This document shows positions 1-8,900 of a stretch of DNA of 64,000 bases, one piece after another. Source of the stretch: Planctomycetota bacterium (GTDB lineage Bacteria; Planctomycetota; Planctomycetia; Pirellulales; Pirellulaceae); contig JAJDEH010000068.1 of assembly GCA_029259935.1 (NCBI GenBank), forward strand, positions 1 to 64,000, read 5' to 3'. The translations under genes and the position numbers were made by a program. The notes beneath the pieces are model-generated. The model was not told where the DNA came from and did not search any database. It was given only the letters and a program-made list of their open reading frames with translations. The stretch's first letter is position 1. The number at the start of each line of letters is the position of its first letter.

Positions 1-26
1 CAGGGGTTCGACTCCCCTAGGGGGTA
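1..26 (+). tRNA. tRNA 3' end (partial, isotype unknown)
   Basis: The first bases form a T arm: a 5-bp stem AGGGG/CCCCT (2-6 and 14-18) closing a loop that starts TTCGA. A 7-base acceptor strand AGGGGGT and a discriminator A at 26 follow. No CCA is encoded. The anticodon lies outside the window, so the isotype cannot be read. The fit to a canonical T stem and loop is good; a tmRNA 3' end is a less likely alternative. Confidence 0.72.
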
Positions 27-166
27 TTTATTGCGAGGCAAGTACTTGGCGATCTCACTAAGTACACCGCATTCTCCTTCCCCTGCTGCGACTTCAAACG
101 GCGTAGCCGCCGGCAAGAATCAAGTCGTACTCCACTTTCGGCCATCGCGAGTACGATCCTGTTGGG

Positions 167-1606
167 TTAGCGAGGCATCTGAACTTCCGAACCAGTCGAA
201 TCCCCGTCCGGACGTTGTTCTTGAGCGTCCTTCTTTCCCCGACGGAAAATTCCGGATAGCGAAGGCAGCTTGAACCGACGTGGCGCAGATTGCGTTCGTT
301 GGGGAGTCACCCTTTGGGGCGACTTTTTCTCAGCACCCGCCTTCCTCCACGGGTTGAGTACCTTGGACACGAACGATTTTTTCGTCGCCGCAACCGGGGG
401 GACGACCGGGTCGGGCGCGACAAACGAAAACGGCGGACTCGCGGGCGATTGGGTGGCTGTGGGCAGAGCTTCGGTATGAGACACCTGAAGGATCTCTTCG
501 GACTGAAGCTTCCCGAATTTGAATATCGGCCTGTATCGTTCAGGCTCACGATTCGGCTGTCCGTTGGTCGCTGGCGTCGAGAAAGGCCTTGGAACCCGGT
601 TTGCATTTTCCTTGGCGGCAGAGTTACGACGGCCGGGCAGGTAGTCGGTCAACTTCGAAAACATGGGGCCGAGTTTTCTTGAAACGCCGCGTGAGGACTT
701 GGCCGGTGCGCCACTGCCAACAATGGGTGCCGGCGGTGTTCGACCCGACCTGCCGATATTTGGAGTGGACAAGGGGACGTTAAACTGGGGATGAACGTTG
801 GCCTGGGTTCGCGCGACGGGCGGATGGGCAACGACCTGCGCGGCCGCGCGATTCTCACTCATAGCTCGCGCTTCGGCGATTTTTCTCATCACGGCGGCGG
901 CGCGGGCGGCGGACAGTGCCTGTTCCGCGCCGTGTGTTTCTTGCGCCAGACGAGCTTCCGCCGTCCTCCGAACCGAGGCTGCTCTGCGCGCCTCGATTAA
1001 GGCATCTTCAGTTGCAAATTGGTCGGTCTCGGACCGAGCCGCGGCCATGGCGCGTTCCGCGGATGCTAGGCGAGCTTCGGCCTGTGCTCGGTGATCGACT
1101 GCCGACATCGATGTCAAATCAGAAATGTGGTTGGAATCGCCGCGAACTCCGCGCTTCGCCAGCAGCAACTCGAGATTCCGACTGGCATTTCGATTTTGCG
1201 GCTCAAGCACCAAGGCGGCTCGCAGCTTCTGTTCGGCGGTGTCCATGTCACCCCTCAAAAAATAAGCCGCCCCCATATCGCTTAAGAGTTGTCCTGTCGC
1301 CGTGCCGGAAGATTCCGCGGCCCGAAAATGGGCGATTGCCTGATCCAATTCACCCCGTTCGGCCGCCATCACACCAAGGCGATGATAGGCATGCTGGCAT
1401 CTTGGATTCGATTCCAGGATCTGAAAGTACAGTCTTTGCGCGTCATACGAGTCACCTCCATTCTCGCTTTGCCGTGCCATTCGAATCAGTTCCATTTCTA
1501 CCGCGGACTGTGCGTGAGACAATCTTGGCAGCATGGAAAAAGAACAGATAAGCACTGCGAGATATCGGACAACTCGTTCACAATTACTGGGCCGTTGATG
1601 ACTCAT
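167..1606 (-). CDS. Exported TPR-repeat protein with basic low-complexity tail
   Basis: Encodes about 479 residues. The chosen ATG at 1606 has AGG about 8 bases upstream; an in-frame ATG at 1621 is also possible. The N terminus has a hydrophobic signal segment ending near LSHAQ. Two to three tetratricopeptide repeats follow (roughly residues 35-140), with the typical A-Y-R-L-G and A-I-H-F-A spacing and a clear unit around DMGAAYFLRGDMDTAEQKLR. Next comes an Ala/Arg/Glu-rich helical stretch (about 165-255) with repeated AEAR-like words. The last 200 residues are Pro/Ser/Arg-rich and very basic, probably disordered and possibly binding polymer or membrane. Function is unknown; TPRs suggest a protein-protein scaffold in the periplasm. 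The gene stands alone. Confidence 0.75.
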   Translation of the reverse strand: MSHQRPSNCERVVRYLAVLICSFSMLPRLSHAQSAVEMELIRMARQSENGGDSYDAQRLYFQILESNPRCQHAYHRLGVMAAERGELDQAIAHFRAAESSGTATGQLLSDMGAAYFLRGDMDTAEQKLRAALVLEPQNRNASRNLELLLAKRGVRGDSNHISDLTSMSAVDHRAQAEARLASAERAMAAARSETDQFATEDALIEARRAASVRRTAEARLAQETHGAEQALSAARAAAVMRKIAEARAMSENRAAAQVVAHPPVARTQANVHPQFNVPLSTPNIGRSGRTPPAPIVGSGAPAKSSRGVSRKLGPMFSKLTDYLPGRRNSAAKENANRVPRPFSTPATNGQPNREPERYRPIFKFGKLQSEEILQVSHTEALPTATQSPASPPFSFVAPDPVVPPVAATKKSFVSKVLNPWRKAGAEKKSPQRVTPQRTQSAPRRFKLPSLSGIFRRGKKDAQEQRPDGDSTGSEVQMPR

Positions 1607-2022
1607 GATTTCAACCTGCACGATAGGGTCTGAATTCGTTGGTTCTTTTATTTGGCGTATGGGCCGAACCGCACGAACGGTTTGCCCTACCTTTGTCGTC
1701 GGTTTGGCTTGGGCGTCGAGTTTAACTGTTTTTAGGTCTGTATCGATTGCGACGGGTCTAGACGATTACGAATGGTTTGCTAGGTCCGGCGAGTTTGCAG
1801 GCGGCAAGCGGCCGAGAAGGTACCATGCATTGCGAACCATGGAGGAATGTGCTGGTCGCTTCGGTTGTGACGCTTGCGGAGTCTACGAAACTTGAAATAA
1901 ATCCACGAAACCGTTTGACGTATCTTGATGCGTTGGAAATCAGTTTTAAGATCGATTTAACACGAGAGTAGAAACTGACTTTTCGGTTCTTAGATTTGAC
2001 ACCTTGAGAGGAGCAAAGAGAA
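1607..2022. other. Intergenic region between divergent genes
   Basis: About 415 bases between the start of the TPR gene (minus strand) and the first small paralog (plus strand), so it should hold both promoters. The only assignable element is GAGAGGAG at about 2005-2012, the ribosome binding site of the downstream gene. No convincing coding region is seen. Confidence 0.5.
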
Positions 2023-2472
2023 ATGAAGATCGCCCTAGCCCTTTTGGCTGCCCTAGCCGCCACCCCCGCCTTGGCCCAGGAAGGCCGCGTCTCGCAATCC
2101 ACACTTCAGTTGGTGGGTCTTGGAGAGATGGAAGTCATGTCGGATGACGAAGGCAATGATGTTCGAGGTATGAGTTCCAGCGCTGCGGCCAGCGGCTCGA
2201 GCTTGATGTTCGCCGTGCTGTTGGACCCTAACAACCCCGGCAACTTTCTGGTAGGCGCCGACACCAACGGTGGTCGGGGAACTGCTGAAAACGCAGGACT
2301 CCAAATACTGAGTCAAGCTTCCAATGGCGCCCAAGGGTCGTCGATCGCTGGCCAGTTGAGCATCCAGTCCGGCAATCCACTCGTCCAGACATTCCTCGGC
2401 AACTTTGCCGCGAATGCCGGGAATGCAGCCAACATCGGAAATGCAGGATTCTCGTTCGCCTCGGGTCAATAA
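2023..2472 (+). CDS. Small exported Gly/Ala/Asn-rich protein, paralog 1
   Basis: 149 residues with a cleavable signal peptide (PALAQ at about 19) and a strong Shine-Dalgarno (GAGAGGAG). The mature start carries a motif shared with three other proteins here: S-T-L, then LGLG-like, MEVMSD, a short acidic/Gly step, and VRGMS. After it comes a Ser/Ala/Gly/Asn-rich region with DPNNPGNF, ENAGL, GSSI, GNPLVQTFLG and a C-terminal run of GNA/ANIG words. No Cys is present. It is about 55-60% identical by eye to paralogs 2 and 3. No named family is recognised. Composition suggests a secreted structural or amyloid-like subunit; the VMSD...VRG motif also resembles a leader ending ahead of a processing site. 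It opens a cluster that includes two outer-membrane barrels and a C39 peptidase. Confidence 0.82.
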   Translation: MKIALALLAALAATPALAQEGRVSQSTLQLVGLGEMEVMSDDEGNDVRGMSSSAAASGSSLMFAVLLDPNNPGNFLVGADTNGGRGTAENAGLQILSQASNGAQGSSIAGQLSIQSGNPLVQTFLGNFAANAGNAANIGNAGFSFASGQ

Positions 2473-2497
2473 AACCAAAGAAACGTAGGTTTTTCTG

Positions 2498-2530
2498 AAA
2501 GCCCCTCCGCAATCGCCGAGGGGCTTTTTT
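2498..2530 (+). terminator. Rho-independent terminator
   Basis: Perfect 10-bp stem AAAGCCCCTC (2498-2507) / GAGGGGCTTT (2518-2527) with a 10-base loop and a T run. It ends transcription after paralog 1, so the small paralogs are probably separate transcription units. Confidence 0.88.
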
Positions 2531-2728
2531 CGTTCTTGAGCCTCCTTGAAAATTGGATTTCTTTGAAAAGTCTCCAAATGAATTGACAGCCAATTGGTAC
2601 CAACTAGAATCGAGTTCCACTGGTTTGGATTGTGCAGATTGTGCAAGTTATCCAATCTAACACCCTCGCAATCCTTATACTTATTTTGTGGATCTTTCCA
2701 CTGTAATCACCTTTGAGGAGACTGGCGA

Positions 2729-3187
2729 ATGAAGAGTTCAGTGTTTTGTTTGGCGGCGTTGGCAGTTTTGGCTGCGGCACCTGCTTTCGCGGGCGAAGGA
2801 AATGTTTCTAGTTCAACCTTGTCCGCATTGGGCTTGGGCGGAATGGAAGTGATGTCGGACACCGACGGTATGAAAGTCCGCGGAATGAGTTCCAACGCCT
2901 CCGCGTTTGGCGCCAGCTCGCTATTTGCGCAGTTATCGGATCCCCTGAACCCCGGTAATTTCGTTGTAGTGACCGACGTCAATGGCGGCCGCGGATCGGA
3001 TGAAAACGCAGGTCTTTCGGCCGACTCGTTGGCCACGCAGGGCCCGCAAGGATCATCGATCGCCACGAGCCTGGATATTCAGGCTGGAAACCCGGCGGTC
3101 CAGGTTTTCCTCGGCACGGTTCTTGGAAATGCTGGTAACGCATCGAATATTGGTGCCGCTGGTTTTTCGGCCGCGACTGGTAACTAG
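2729..3187 (+). CDS. Small exported Gly/Ala/Asn-rich protein, paralog 2
   Basis: 152 residues; GAGGAG lies 8 bases ahead of the ATG. The signal peptide ends near PAFAG, followed by the shared STLSALGLGGMEVMSD and VRGMS motifs, then the DP..NPGNF, ENAGL, GSSI and GNPAVQVFLG blocks and a C-terminal GNAGNASNIGAAG run. It is nearly identical in plan to paralog 3, with most DNA blocks conserved, so the pair arose by a recent tandem duplication. It has its own terminator. No enzymatic motif is seen. The likely role is a secreted, self-assembling or surface-associated subunit, inferred from composition and neighbours only. Confidence 0.85.
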   Translation: MKSSVFCLAALAVLAAAPAFAGEGNVSSSTLSALGLGGMEVMSDTDGMKVRGMSSNASAFGASSLFAQLSDPLNPGNFVVVTDVNGGRGSDENAGLSADSLATQGPQGSSIATSLDIQAGNPAVQVFLGTVLGNAGNASNIGAAGFSAATGN

Positions 3188-3231
3188 AGCCGTTGTTTCA
3201 CCCGTTGCTAAGGTCGCCACGGTCACGATCA

Positions 3232-3270
3232 GGGTTGTGCTAGTTGTGTAGATACACTCACAACCCTTTT
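3232..3270 (+). terminator. Terminator-like hairpin
   Basis: 8-bp stem GGGTTGTG (3232-3239) / CACAACCC (3259-3266) followed by TTTT. It lies between paralogs 2 and 3. The loop of about 19 bases has weak internal pairing, so termination may be incomplete. Confidence 0.65.
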
Positions 3271-3313
3271 CCATCGTTTTGGCCAGGTGCGCACCCCAGA
3301 GGAGATTGGAAGA

Positions 3314-3772
3314 ATGAAAAGTTCCGTGTTTGGTTTGGCTGCGATGGCAATCCTGGTTGCCGTTCCTGCGTTTGCGGGCGAAGGAAATGTTTCTAATTCA
3401 ACCTTGTCCGCATTGGGCTTGGGTGGCTTGGAAGTGATGTCGGATACCGACGGTATGAAAGTCCGCGGCATGAGCTCCAATGCTTTCGCTTTTGGTGCCA
3501 GTTCGCTGTTTGCTCAGTTGTCGGATCCGCAGAACCCAGGTAATTTCGTTACTGGATCGGACGTTAACGGCGGTCGAGGAAGCGACGAAAATGCAGGTCT
3601 CTCGGTCGACTCTTTGGCGACCCAAGGCCCGCAAGGATCATCGATCGCCATCCAGTTGGATATTCAGGCTGGCAACCCGGCGATTCAAGTCTTCTTGGGC
3701 TCGGTGCTCGGCAACGCGGGCAATGCCTCGAATATAGGTGCCGCTGGTCTTTCGGCCGCAACTGGCAATTAA
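3314..3772 (+). CDS. Small exported Gly/Ala/Asn-rich protein, paralog 3
   Basis: 152 residues from the ATG at 3314. That start has GGAG at 3301-3304 and gives exactly the length of paralog 2; an in-frame start at 3287 would only add a hydrophilic stretch before the signal peptide. Same architecture: signal peptide ending PAFAG, STLSALGLGGLEVMSD, VRGMSS, NPGNF, ENAGL, GSSI, GNPAIQVFLG and a C-terminal GNAGNASNIGAAG run. About 85-90% identical by eye to paralog 2. The Asn/Gly/Ala-rich C terminus is reminiscent of bacterial functional-amyloid repeats. That is an impression from composition, not a family match. Confidence 0.85.
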   Translation: MKSSVFGLAAMAILVAVPAFAGEGNVSNSTLSALGLGGLEVMSDTDGMKVRGMSSNAFAFGASSLFAQLSDPQNPGNFVTGSDVNGGRGSDENAGLSVDSLATQGPQGSSIAIQLDIQAGNPAIQVFLGSVLGNAGNASNIGAAGLSAATGN

Positions 3773-3807
3773 GCCCCGCCGACTTGGCAACAACTTGCCT
3801 ATCAAAC

Positions 3808-3842
3808 AGCCCCTTGTGTCGCAGGCACAGGGGGCTTTTTTC
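3808..3842 (+). terminator. Rho-independent terminator
   Basis: Stem AGCCCCTTGTG (3808-3818) / CACAGGGGGCT (3826-3836), paired along its length with one G-T wobble, then TTTTTT. It closes the tandem paralog cluster. Confidence 0.88.
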
Positions 3843-4142
3843 GTACGCGCCGATCTTCCCTGGGAACAAGTCAAACTGTTCCGGTCGTGACAATTTTTCC
3901 GAAACTGCCTGTTATTCTGAAATTGCCTGACAGAATGATTCTAGCGGTGATATCGATCGGGACGATAAGTCAACTACGAACCGATTTTATCGGTCGTATC
4001 AATTGTGCGACTCCGCAACCACCGCACGTGCGGCTACCCAGCGCCCCGCATGACTAAGCCCGCAATGGCGGTGGTCGTCAGTTTCAATTCGTGATGGTTA
4101 CCGGTGTGCCGGTCTGCTTTCACAGACTAGGAGGGAATCCCA

Positions 4143-5630
4143 ATGTCACGCGTAATGACCTGCGCGATTGCATCGAGCGCAATAGTTGTGTTCGCAATTG
4201 TCGCCACCAGTCAGTCAGCCAAGGCCGAAGGGTTTGTAACAGGCCCACCCACGCAAACGTCGAAAATCTCGGCGGACCAAGCTCGCGAACTAGCAGCCTG
4301 GGCACGGGCTCAGGCCCAAGCGGGTCGGTCGTCGGGAATTACTCCGAGCGATCTCCAAGAGCTCGAAGCCTGGGCAAGTTCGCAACCAGCCCGCTCGCCG
4401 CAAGCACCCGTCACCAATCTCGATTCGAACACGATGCGGCCCGTGGTCGGCGAATCGTTTGATGCCACGATGTCGAACTTCGTGGAATTGGCAGATTCGG
4501 CACAGCCTATCGGACCACCGCCAGCGGCACCCGTCCGCGGCGACATTGGTTACCAAGGAGTTGCCTCGGGCGTCGGCGCGCCAGCTCCCAATGAAGTGTG
4601 GGGCAACGTGTGGGGTGCCTGTTATGGATGCTGCAAATCAGGAGTTATTGGCGGTGTCGAAGGCACGTTTCTCGCACCAATTGGCGAACCGAGCCAAAGC
4701 GTCACGCTCACAAATCTGCTGAACAACAACGTGTTTCGAGGGCAATCCAACCCCGGCTTGGGCGCGGGTGTGCGAGCCTGGCTTGGGTTTCAGCATCTCA
4801 ATGGCTGGGGCTACAAGGTTCGATATTGGCACTTCGGCAACAACGCGATGGATCTCAACCCCGTCGTGCCGGTCAGCACTCCAGCCTTCTACGAAAACTT
4901 CTTTTTGGAATCCGACATCGTGGACGTGGAGTTGACACAAAAATTCTGCATTGGCTGCTGGAAGGTGGATACGTCGTTTGGAGGTCGCTGGGCCAGGCTG
5001 CAACGAAACAGCAGTGTGGTCGGCTTCGCAAATTTAGGAAACGTCAACTTATACGGGCTAGCTACCGGAGCCAACGCGATCGAAGGGGCGGGGTTCACTT
5101 TTTCACTGGGAGGCCGTCGGCGTGTCGACTGGTGCCTGCCGTTCGCCGTCCCGGGGTGTCACGGAGCTGCCTGTGACGTTAACAACCCGCTTGCCTGTTG
5201 CAAGCCAAAAGGTTGTTGGCACGTCTTCTGGAAAATGCGTGGCTCATTGCTGTGGGCTGACTCGACGGCCTGGGCGCTCACGGAAACCACGGCGGCTATT
5301 ATTCCGCCTGTGGGAGCGGCGGTCGCCAATTCACGCAACTCGGCTTTCGCCACCAAAGACCACTCGGAAAATGTGTTCATCGCCGAGGCCCAACTTGGCC
5401 TGCAGTACGAGCGTTGCCTCACTTGCCTGCCAGCGACCTTCTTCTTTCGAGCGGCCGCCGAGTACCAACATTGGGAAACCGGCAACGTAATGGCTAGTGC
5501 TAACTCGTTCGCATTCCTGCAAGGCGGTGGCCCACCGGCGTTTGGTGGTCGTGCCGATGCCGCGGCGAATGCTCATGATGGCGACTTGGACCTGGTCGGC
5601 TTTGTGCTGGGTGCTGGAATTACCTACTAA
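4143..5630 (+). CDS. Cys-rich outer-membrane beta-barrel protein (planctomycete Lpg1974/BBP7-like)
   Basis: 495 residues; GGAGG lies 7-11 bases before the ATG. A signal peptide ends near SAKAE. An alpha-helical, Ala/Gln-rich linker (about 35-85) precedes the barrel. From about residue 160 the sequence shows alternating beta-strand patterns with Trp/Tyr girdles (GVRAWLGFQHLNGWGYKVRY, VDTSFGGRWARLQ, FIAEAQLGLQYER) and ends in Tyr, as outer-membrane barrels often do. This resembles the pore-forming outer-membrane protein group annotated in planctomycetes as Lpg1974 or BBP7 family; subfamily is uncertain. Unusual are several Cys clusters (CYGCC, CIGC, CDVNNPLACC, CLTC) that probably form disulfides in loops. 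It is followed at about 120-base intervals by a second barrel and a C39 peptidase in the same direction, a likely co-expressed set. Confidence 0.65.
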   Translation: MSRVMTCAIASSAIVVFAIVATSQSAKAEGFVTGPPTQTSKISADQARELAAWARAQAQAGRSSGITPSDLQELEAWASSQPARSPQAPVTNLDSNTMRPVVGESFDATMSNFVELADSAQPIGPPPAAPVRGDIGYQGVASGVGAPAPNEVWGNVWGACYGCCKSGVIGGVEGTFLAPIGEPSQSVTLTNLLNNNVFRGQSNPGLGAGVRAWLGFQHLNGWGYKVRYWHFGNNAMDLNPVVPVSTPAFYENFFLESDIVDVELTQKFCIGCWKVDTSFGGRWARLQRNSSVVGFANLGNVNLYGLATGANAIEGAGFTFSLGGRRRVDWCLPFAVPGCHGAACDVNNPLACCKPKGCWHVFWKMRGSLLWADSTAWALTETTAAIIPPVGAAVANSRNSAFATKDHSENVFIAEAQLGLQYERCLTCLPATFFFRAAAEYQHWETGNVMASANSFAFLQGGGPPAFGGRADAAANAHDGDLDLVGFVLGAGITY

Positions 5631-5753
5631 GCCAATGACGACGAGAGTTATTGCGTCTAAGTCAAGTTCTAGCAGGCAACGGAAGCGAGCTGTCGGATTG
5701 ATCGCTCGCATGTGCCCAAGAGCAATGCCTCGACACAGATTGGGAACGTCACC

Positions 5754-7136
5754 ATGAGCGCCTTGTCTAAAAAGACAGATTCGACGGAGGTCGTCCGGCC
5801 CACCGTCGCCCTGGCGGTGGTGCTGCTGATGGCCGCACTGGTGCCGATCGGTTATGCACAGCAGCCGTCGCGTGGCGTCGTCTTTTCGCAACCGACCCGC
5901 GACCGCGAGGAACCGCAAGCTGTTCCCCGGCGATTGGATCGTGCTGATTCCGAGCCGGCCGTTGTCTTCTCGCCACCAGGCAACGAGGCGCAACCTTCGC
6001 GCGTTTCGTTCTCCACGGCGACCGACACCGCGACGGACGGACGCAAACCGGTTCAACCACGTTTTTCCGATCCGTCCGCGAACCGCGCGCCGAGTGCTTT
6101 CGATACGTTCAGGAACAGATCCTATCCTCTGTTCTCCGTGGCTCAAGACTTGCCTAGTGAAACCCTTCCGCCACCGTCCGGTTCTCAACGACCCGGCTCG
6201 GCGGGACAAGGCGGCGCTGCGGACCAAACTCTCGGAGAAGCGCCCGAGGAAACGAACTACAACGTTCAGTTCCTGCGGGACGACACGATCCTGCTCGATC
6301 CGGGCCAAATTCAGTGGGACATTACTCTCCAATATCTGATGAACGAAACGGATACGACCTTCGTCCGAGTTAATGGCGGTATCGTAACGATTGGCGAATC
6401 GCAAACCCGCCAACGCTTGCTCACCATGCCCATCGAAATGCGACTGGGGCTGACACCGGTTACCCAGGTTTTTGTCAATGTTCCGTTTGGCTGGTCCAAC
6501 ACGGAATTTGCATTTCTGGGAACGGACGAGTTCACCAACTCGGGCGGGATCGGCGACATCAGCGCTGGCGTTACTCGGCAACTCATCGATGGCGACGACA
6601 CGTTTCCGGACGTCCTGAGCTTCTTCTCCTTCTCGGCTCCGACGGGCAACAGCGACTTCGCCACTTCGCTCGCCACGCCGGGATCCGCGCTCGGCGCAGG
6701 CTTTTGGACCACTTCGGTGGGGCTGACCTTCATCAAGACCTACGATCCGGTTGTCCTGTTTGGCGGCTTCGGATACCGGCACCGCTTCCAAGGCAACTTT
6801 GACACCGCTTTGGGAAAGATCACCGTGAATCCCGGCAAGCAGGCGTTCTATCGCTTTGGTGCCGGCTTTGCCGTGAACCCGCAAGTCACGTTCAGCGCCT
6901 CGTTCATCGGGTCGTACATAGGTGACGACGAAGTGCAAGGCGTTCGCGTTGGCGGCAGCCGTCGGGAACCGATGTCGGTTCGCTTGGCCACGACCATTGT
7001 CCGGAAACCACGGTGCAAACCGGTCAAGCCCGATCCCAACCAGAAACAGCGAGTGCGAACCATCGAACCCTTCGTCAACTTCGGCATCACCGATGCCGCG
7101 GTCGATACGTTGTTCGGCATTAGCTTTACGCATTAG
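5754..7136 (+). CDS. Outer-membrane transporter-type beta-barrel (Phenol_MetA_deg/FapF-like)
   Basis: About 460 residues from the ATG at 5754, which places a signal peptide (hydrophobic core VALAVVLLMAALVPIGYAQ) at the N terminus; a GTG at 5712 is an alternative. Residues about 35-165 are Pro/Arg/Ser-rich and probably disordered. The rest is a barrel of about 12 amphipathic strands (for example QIQWDITLQYLMNET, TPVTQVFVNVPFGWSN, GFGYRHRFQGNF) ending in Phe-Thr-His. It matches the general pattern of the 'transporter' or phenol-degradation meta-pathway barrel family. In Fap amyloid systems a trimeric barrel, FapF, exports the fibre subunits beside a C39 peptidase; here a C39 peptidase follows 120 bases downstream. 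The export role is inferred from that context. Confidence 0.68.
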   Translation: MSALSKKTDSTEVVRPTVALAVVLLMAALVPIGYAQQPSRGVVFSQPTRDREEPQAVPRRLDRADSEPAVVFSPPGNEAQPSRVSFSTATDTATDGRKPVQPRFSDPSANRAPSAFDTFRNRSYPLFSVAQDLPSETLPPPSGSQRPGSAGQGGAADQTLGEAPEETNYNVQFLRDDTILLDPGQIQWDITLQYLMNETDTTFVRVNGGIVTIGESQTRQRLLTMPIEMRLGLTPVTQVFVNVPFGWSNTEFAFLGTDEFTNSGGIGDISAGVTRQLIDGDDTFPDVLSFFSFSAPTGNSDFATSLATPGSALGAGFWTTSVGLTFIKTYDPVVLFGGFGYRHRFQGNFDTALGKITVNPGKQAFYRFGAGFAVNPQVTFSASFIGSYIGDDEVQGVRVGGSRREPMSVRLATTIVRKPRCKPVKPDPNQKQRVRTIEPFVNFGITDAAVDTLFGISFTH

Positions 7137-7256
7137 ACACCGTTCGGATCGCGGAGCGAACCACGACAACGTGACGTTCTCCCAAGCACCCAGCTTGTCG
7201 CGGCGGACGGACGGATCGGCTACCCGTTTTTCGAATTCTAGCAAAGCATAAACATC

Positions 7257-7985
7257 ATGAACCGTGCCGTTCTTTCCCTGCGGGCCAGCTTGCCATTCGT
7301 CGCCGCTTGCCTGGTGATGACGACTCTCACACTGCACTCGACATTCGCCGCCGCGCCAAAAGCGCCCAAGAATGCACCAATTCGTGACAAGGAACACAGT
7401 TTTCGCGTCCATGTGAAAAGTTGGACCACGCTGCGCAAACAAAACGTCGTGATGCAGCAACGAGACTATTCGTGCGGGGCGGCCGCCTTGGCCACGTTGC
7501 TGCACTATCACTGGGAAGACGACGCGACCGAAACCCAGTTGCTGGTCGAGGTCGTGAACATGCTGACCGTCGAGGAAATGAAAGAGCGAATCAAAAACGG
7601 CTTGTCGCTGACCGACCTCCGCCGCCTCGCGGTACGCCTGGGACACTTGGCGACGATCGGCCGACTGGAGTTTGACAAGTTGCGTGAATCCAAGATTCCG
7701 TTGGTAGTCGGTATTGTGGTGAATGGATTTGATCATTTTGTTGTCTATCGAGGCGCGGACGATCATTACGTCTATCTCGCCGATCCCGCTCGAGGTAAGG
7801 TGCGAACTCCGATCGATGAATTTAAGAAGCAATGGCAAAAAAACGCCGTACTGGTCGTAGTCAAAAAGGGCATCGACGCGGAGAAGACGTCCGTACTCAA
7901 CGTCACCGAGGAAGAGAAATCGCTGGGCCGTTTGAACCGGCGCTATCTCCGCGACCGCACGACCACGAAGTTTCTACCCTACTAG
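7257..7985 (+). CDS. Exported stand-alone C39-family cysteine peptidase (FapD-like)
   Basis: 242 residues. An N-terminal signal segment ends near TFAAA, so the enzyme acts outside the cytoplasm. The peptidase domain shows the C39 pattern: QQRDYSCGAAALATLL with catalytic Cys73, His160 in GFDHFVVYRG and Asp176 in LADPARG. C39 enzymes usually sit on ABC transporters and cut bacteriocin leaders at Gly-Gly-like sites; free-standing exported versions occur in Fap functional-amyloid operons (FapD). No ABC domain is present. The gene follows two outer-membrane barrels at 120-base spacing. The small paralogs upstream, with their VMSD..G..VRGM motif, are candidate substrates. Catalytic residues are seen; substrate and Fap analogy are inference. 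Confidence 0.82.
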   Translation: MNRAVLSLRASLPFVAACLVMTTLTLHSTFAAAPKAPKNAPIRDKEHSFRVHVKSWTTLRKQNVVMQQRDYSCGAAALATLLHYHWEDDATETQLLVEVVNMLTVEEMKERIKNGLSLTDLRRLAVRLGHLATIGRLEFDKLRESKIPLVVGIVVNGFDHFVVYRGADDHYVYLADPARGKVRTPIDEFKKQWQKNAVLVVVKKGIDAEKTSVLNVTEEEKSLGRLNRRYLRDRTTTKFLPY

Positions 7986-8900
7986 CGCTGGCGTTGGTCG
8001 CCCCTTGCCTTCTCGAGCCCCCATTGCTGCCTACCCTAATCTTATGCGATCCCACGAGTCCGTTCCACGATTCTTTTTTGCCGGTTTTGCCGTGGCGTTT
8101 CGCAAAAACTGACCAAGAAAAGACGGGTGGCATTTCTGTTCTCGCGTTTCCTCTGCGACATTCCGTGTTCAACATTCGATATTCGCCCCCCTTTCCGACA
8201 GCCGCACCAAGCGGCGCACTCACGAATGTGTAACATATGCCCCCGGCGAGTTTTTCAAGGGTTGCTCGCTTCCGCCTGTCAGTCACTCGCCCCCAACACG
8301 CGTCGCTAACAGCGGTCAACGGAAGGGTTTGCGTTGTGGTTTTTGGGCATCGCCTGTCGTGTCACTTTGCTAAACGGGTCCGACGAGTGATTGCTAAATC
8401 ACGTTTCCTCGCAACTGTTTCGCAATCATCTTCAAACGTCCGCGCGCGGTCGCCCCATGGCAAAGGCAAGACTTGTTGCGGCTGGGTCGCCGGTTCTCCT
8501 TTGTGTGGCCAAGTCACCCGACCCGACCACGTCTCGACAGCAAGGTCGCCCCTGCTCGCACTTGCCCTGTAACTCCCATTGTACAAAACTCGGCCAATCT
8601 TGTTTTGCATCGCCACCGTCGTCGCAAATTTCTCCTCGTCGACTACTCAGAAACCGATATACGGTCGTTAAACGATTGCTGCCACCAATCAAAACACCTT
8701 CCCACGGGTTTCCGGTACGCCTGACTGTTCCCAGGTCCACCGCACGGGGTTGGATGACAAAGACACCTCCTGAGGTGGTGACGCTTGGCGTCCTTGGCTG
8801 TGACGCAGTTCAACTTCAGCACGAAGCGATGGAGATCCTTCAGTGATTCTCGATCGAGAACCGTTTGAACGCTGTTGTTGACGATCGCCATCCTTGCGGC
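7986..8900. other. Long gene-poor region between convergent genes
   Basis: About 915 bases with no ORF that looks coding. It contains a copy of the dispersed GTGTAACATA repeat (8228-8243) next to a small hairpin GCCGC/GCGGC (about 8201-8215). Nothing else is assignable. Confidence 0.5.
8228..8243 (+). repeat. Dispersed GTGTAACATA repeat, copy 1
   Basis: GTGTAACATATGCCCC, preceded by a GCCGC...GCGGC hairpin. Related copies lie at 18899, 25901 (minus), 35392 and 46327 (minus), all intergenic. Confidence 0.55.

Noticed and set aside
1..26. tRNA-Sec as identity of the partial tRNA at the window start
   Set aside because: Only the T arm and acceptor end are visible, with no feature that singles out selenocysteine tRNA.
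5331..7838. 835-codon open frame on the minus strand
   Set aside because: It is antisense to three well-supported plus-strand genes, has no start signals or recognisable domains, and its composition is that of a shadow frame in GC-rich DNA.
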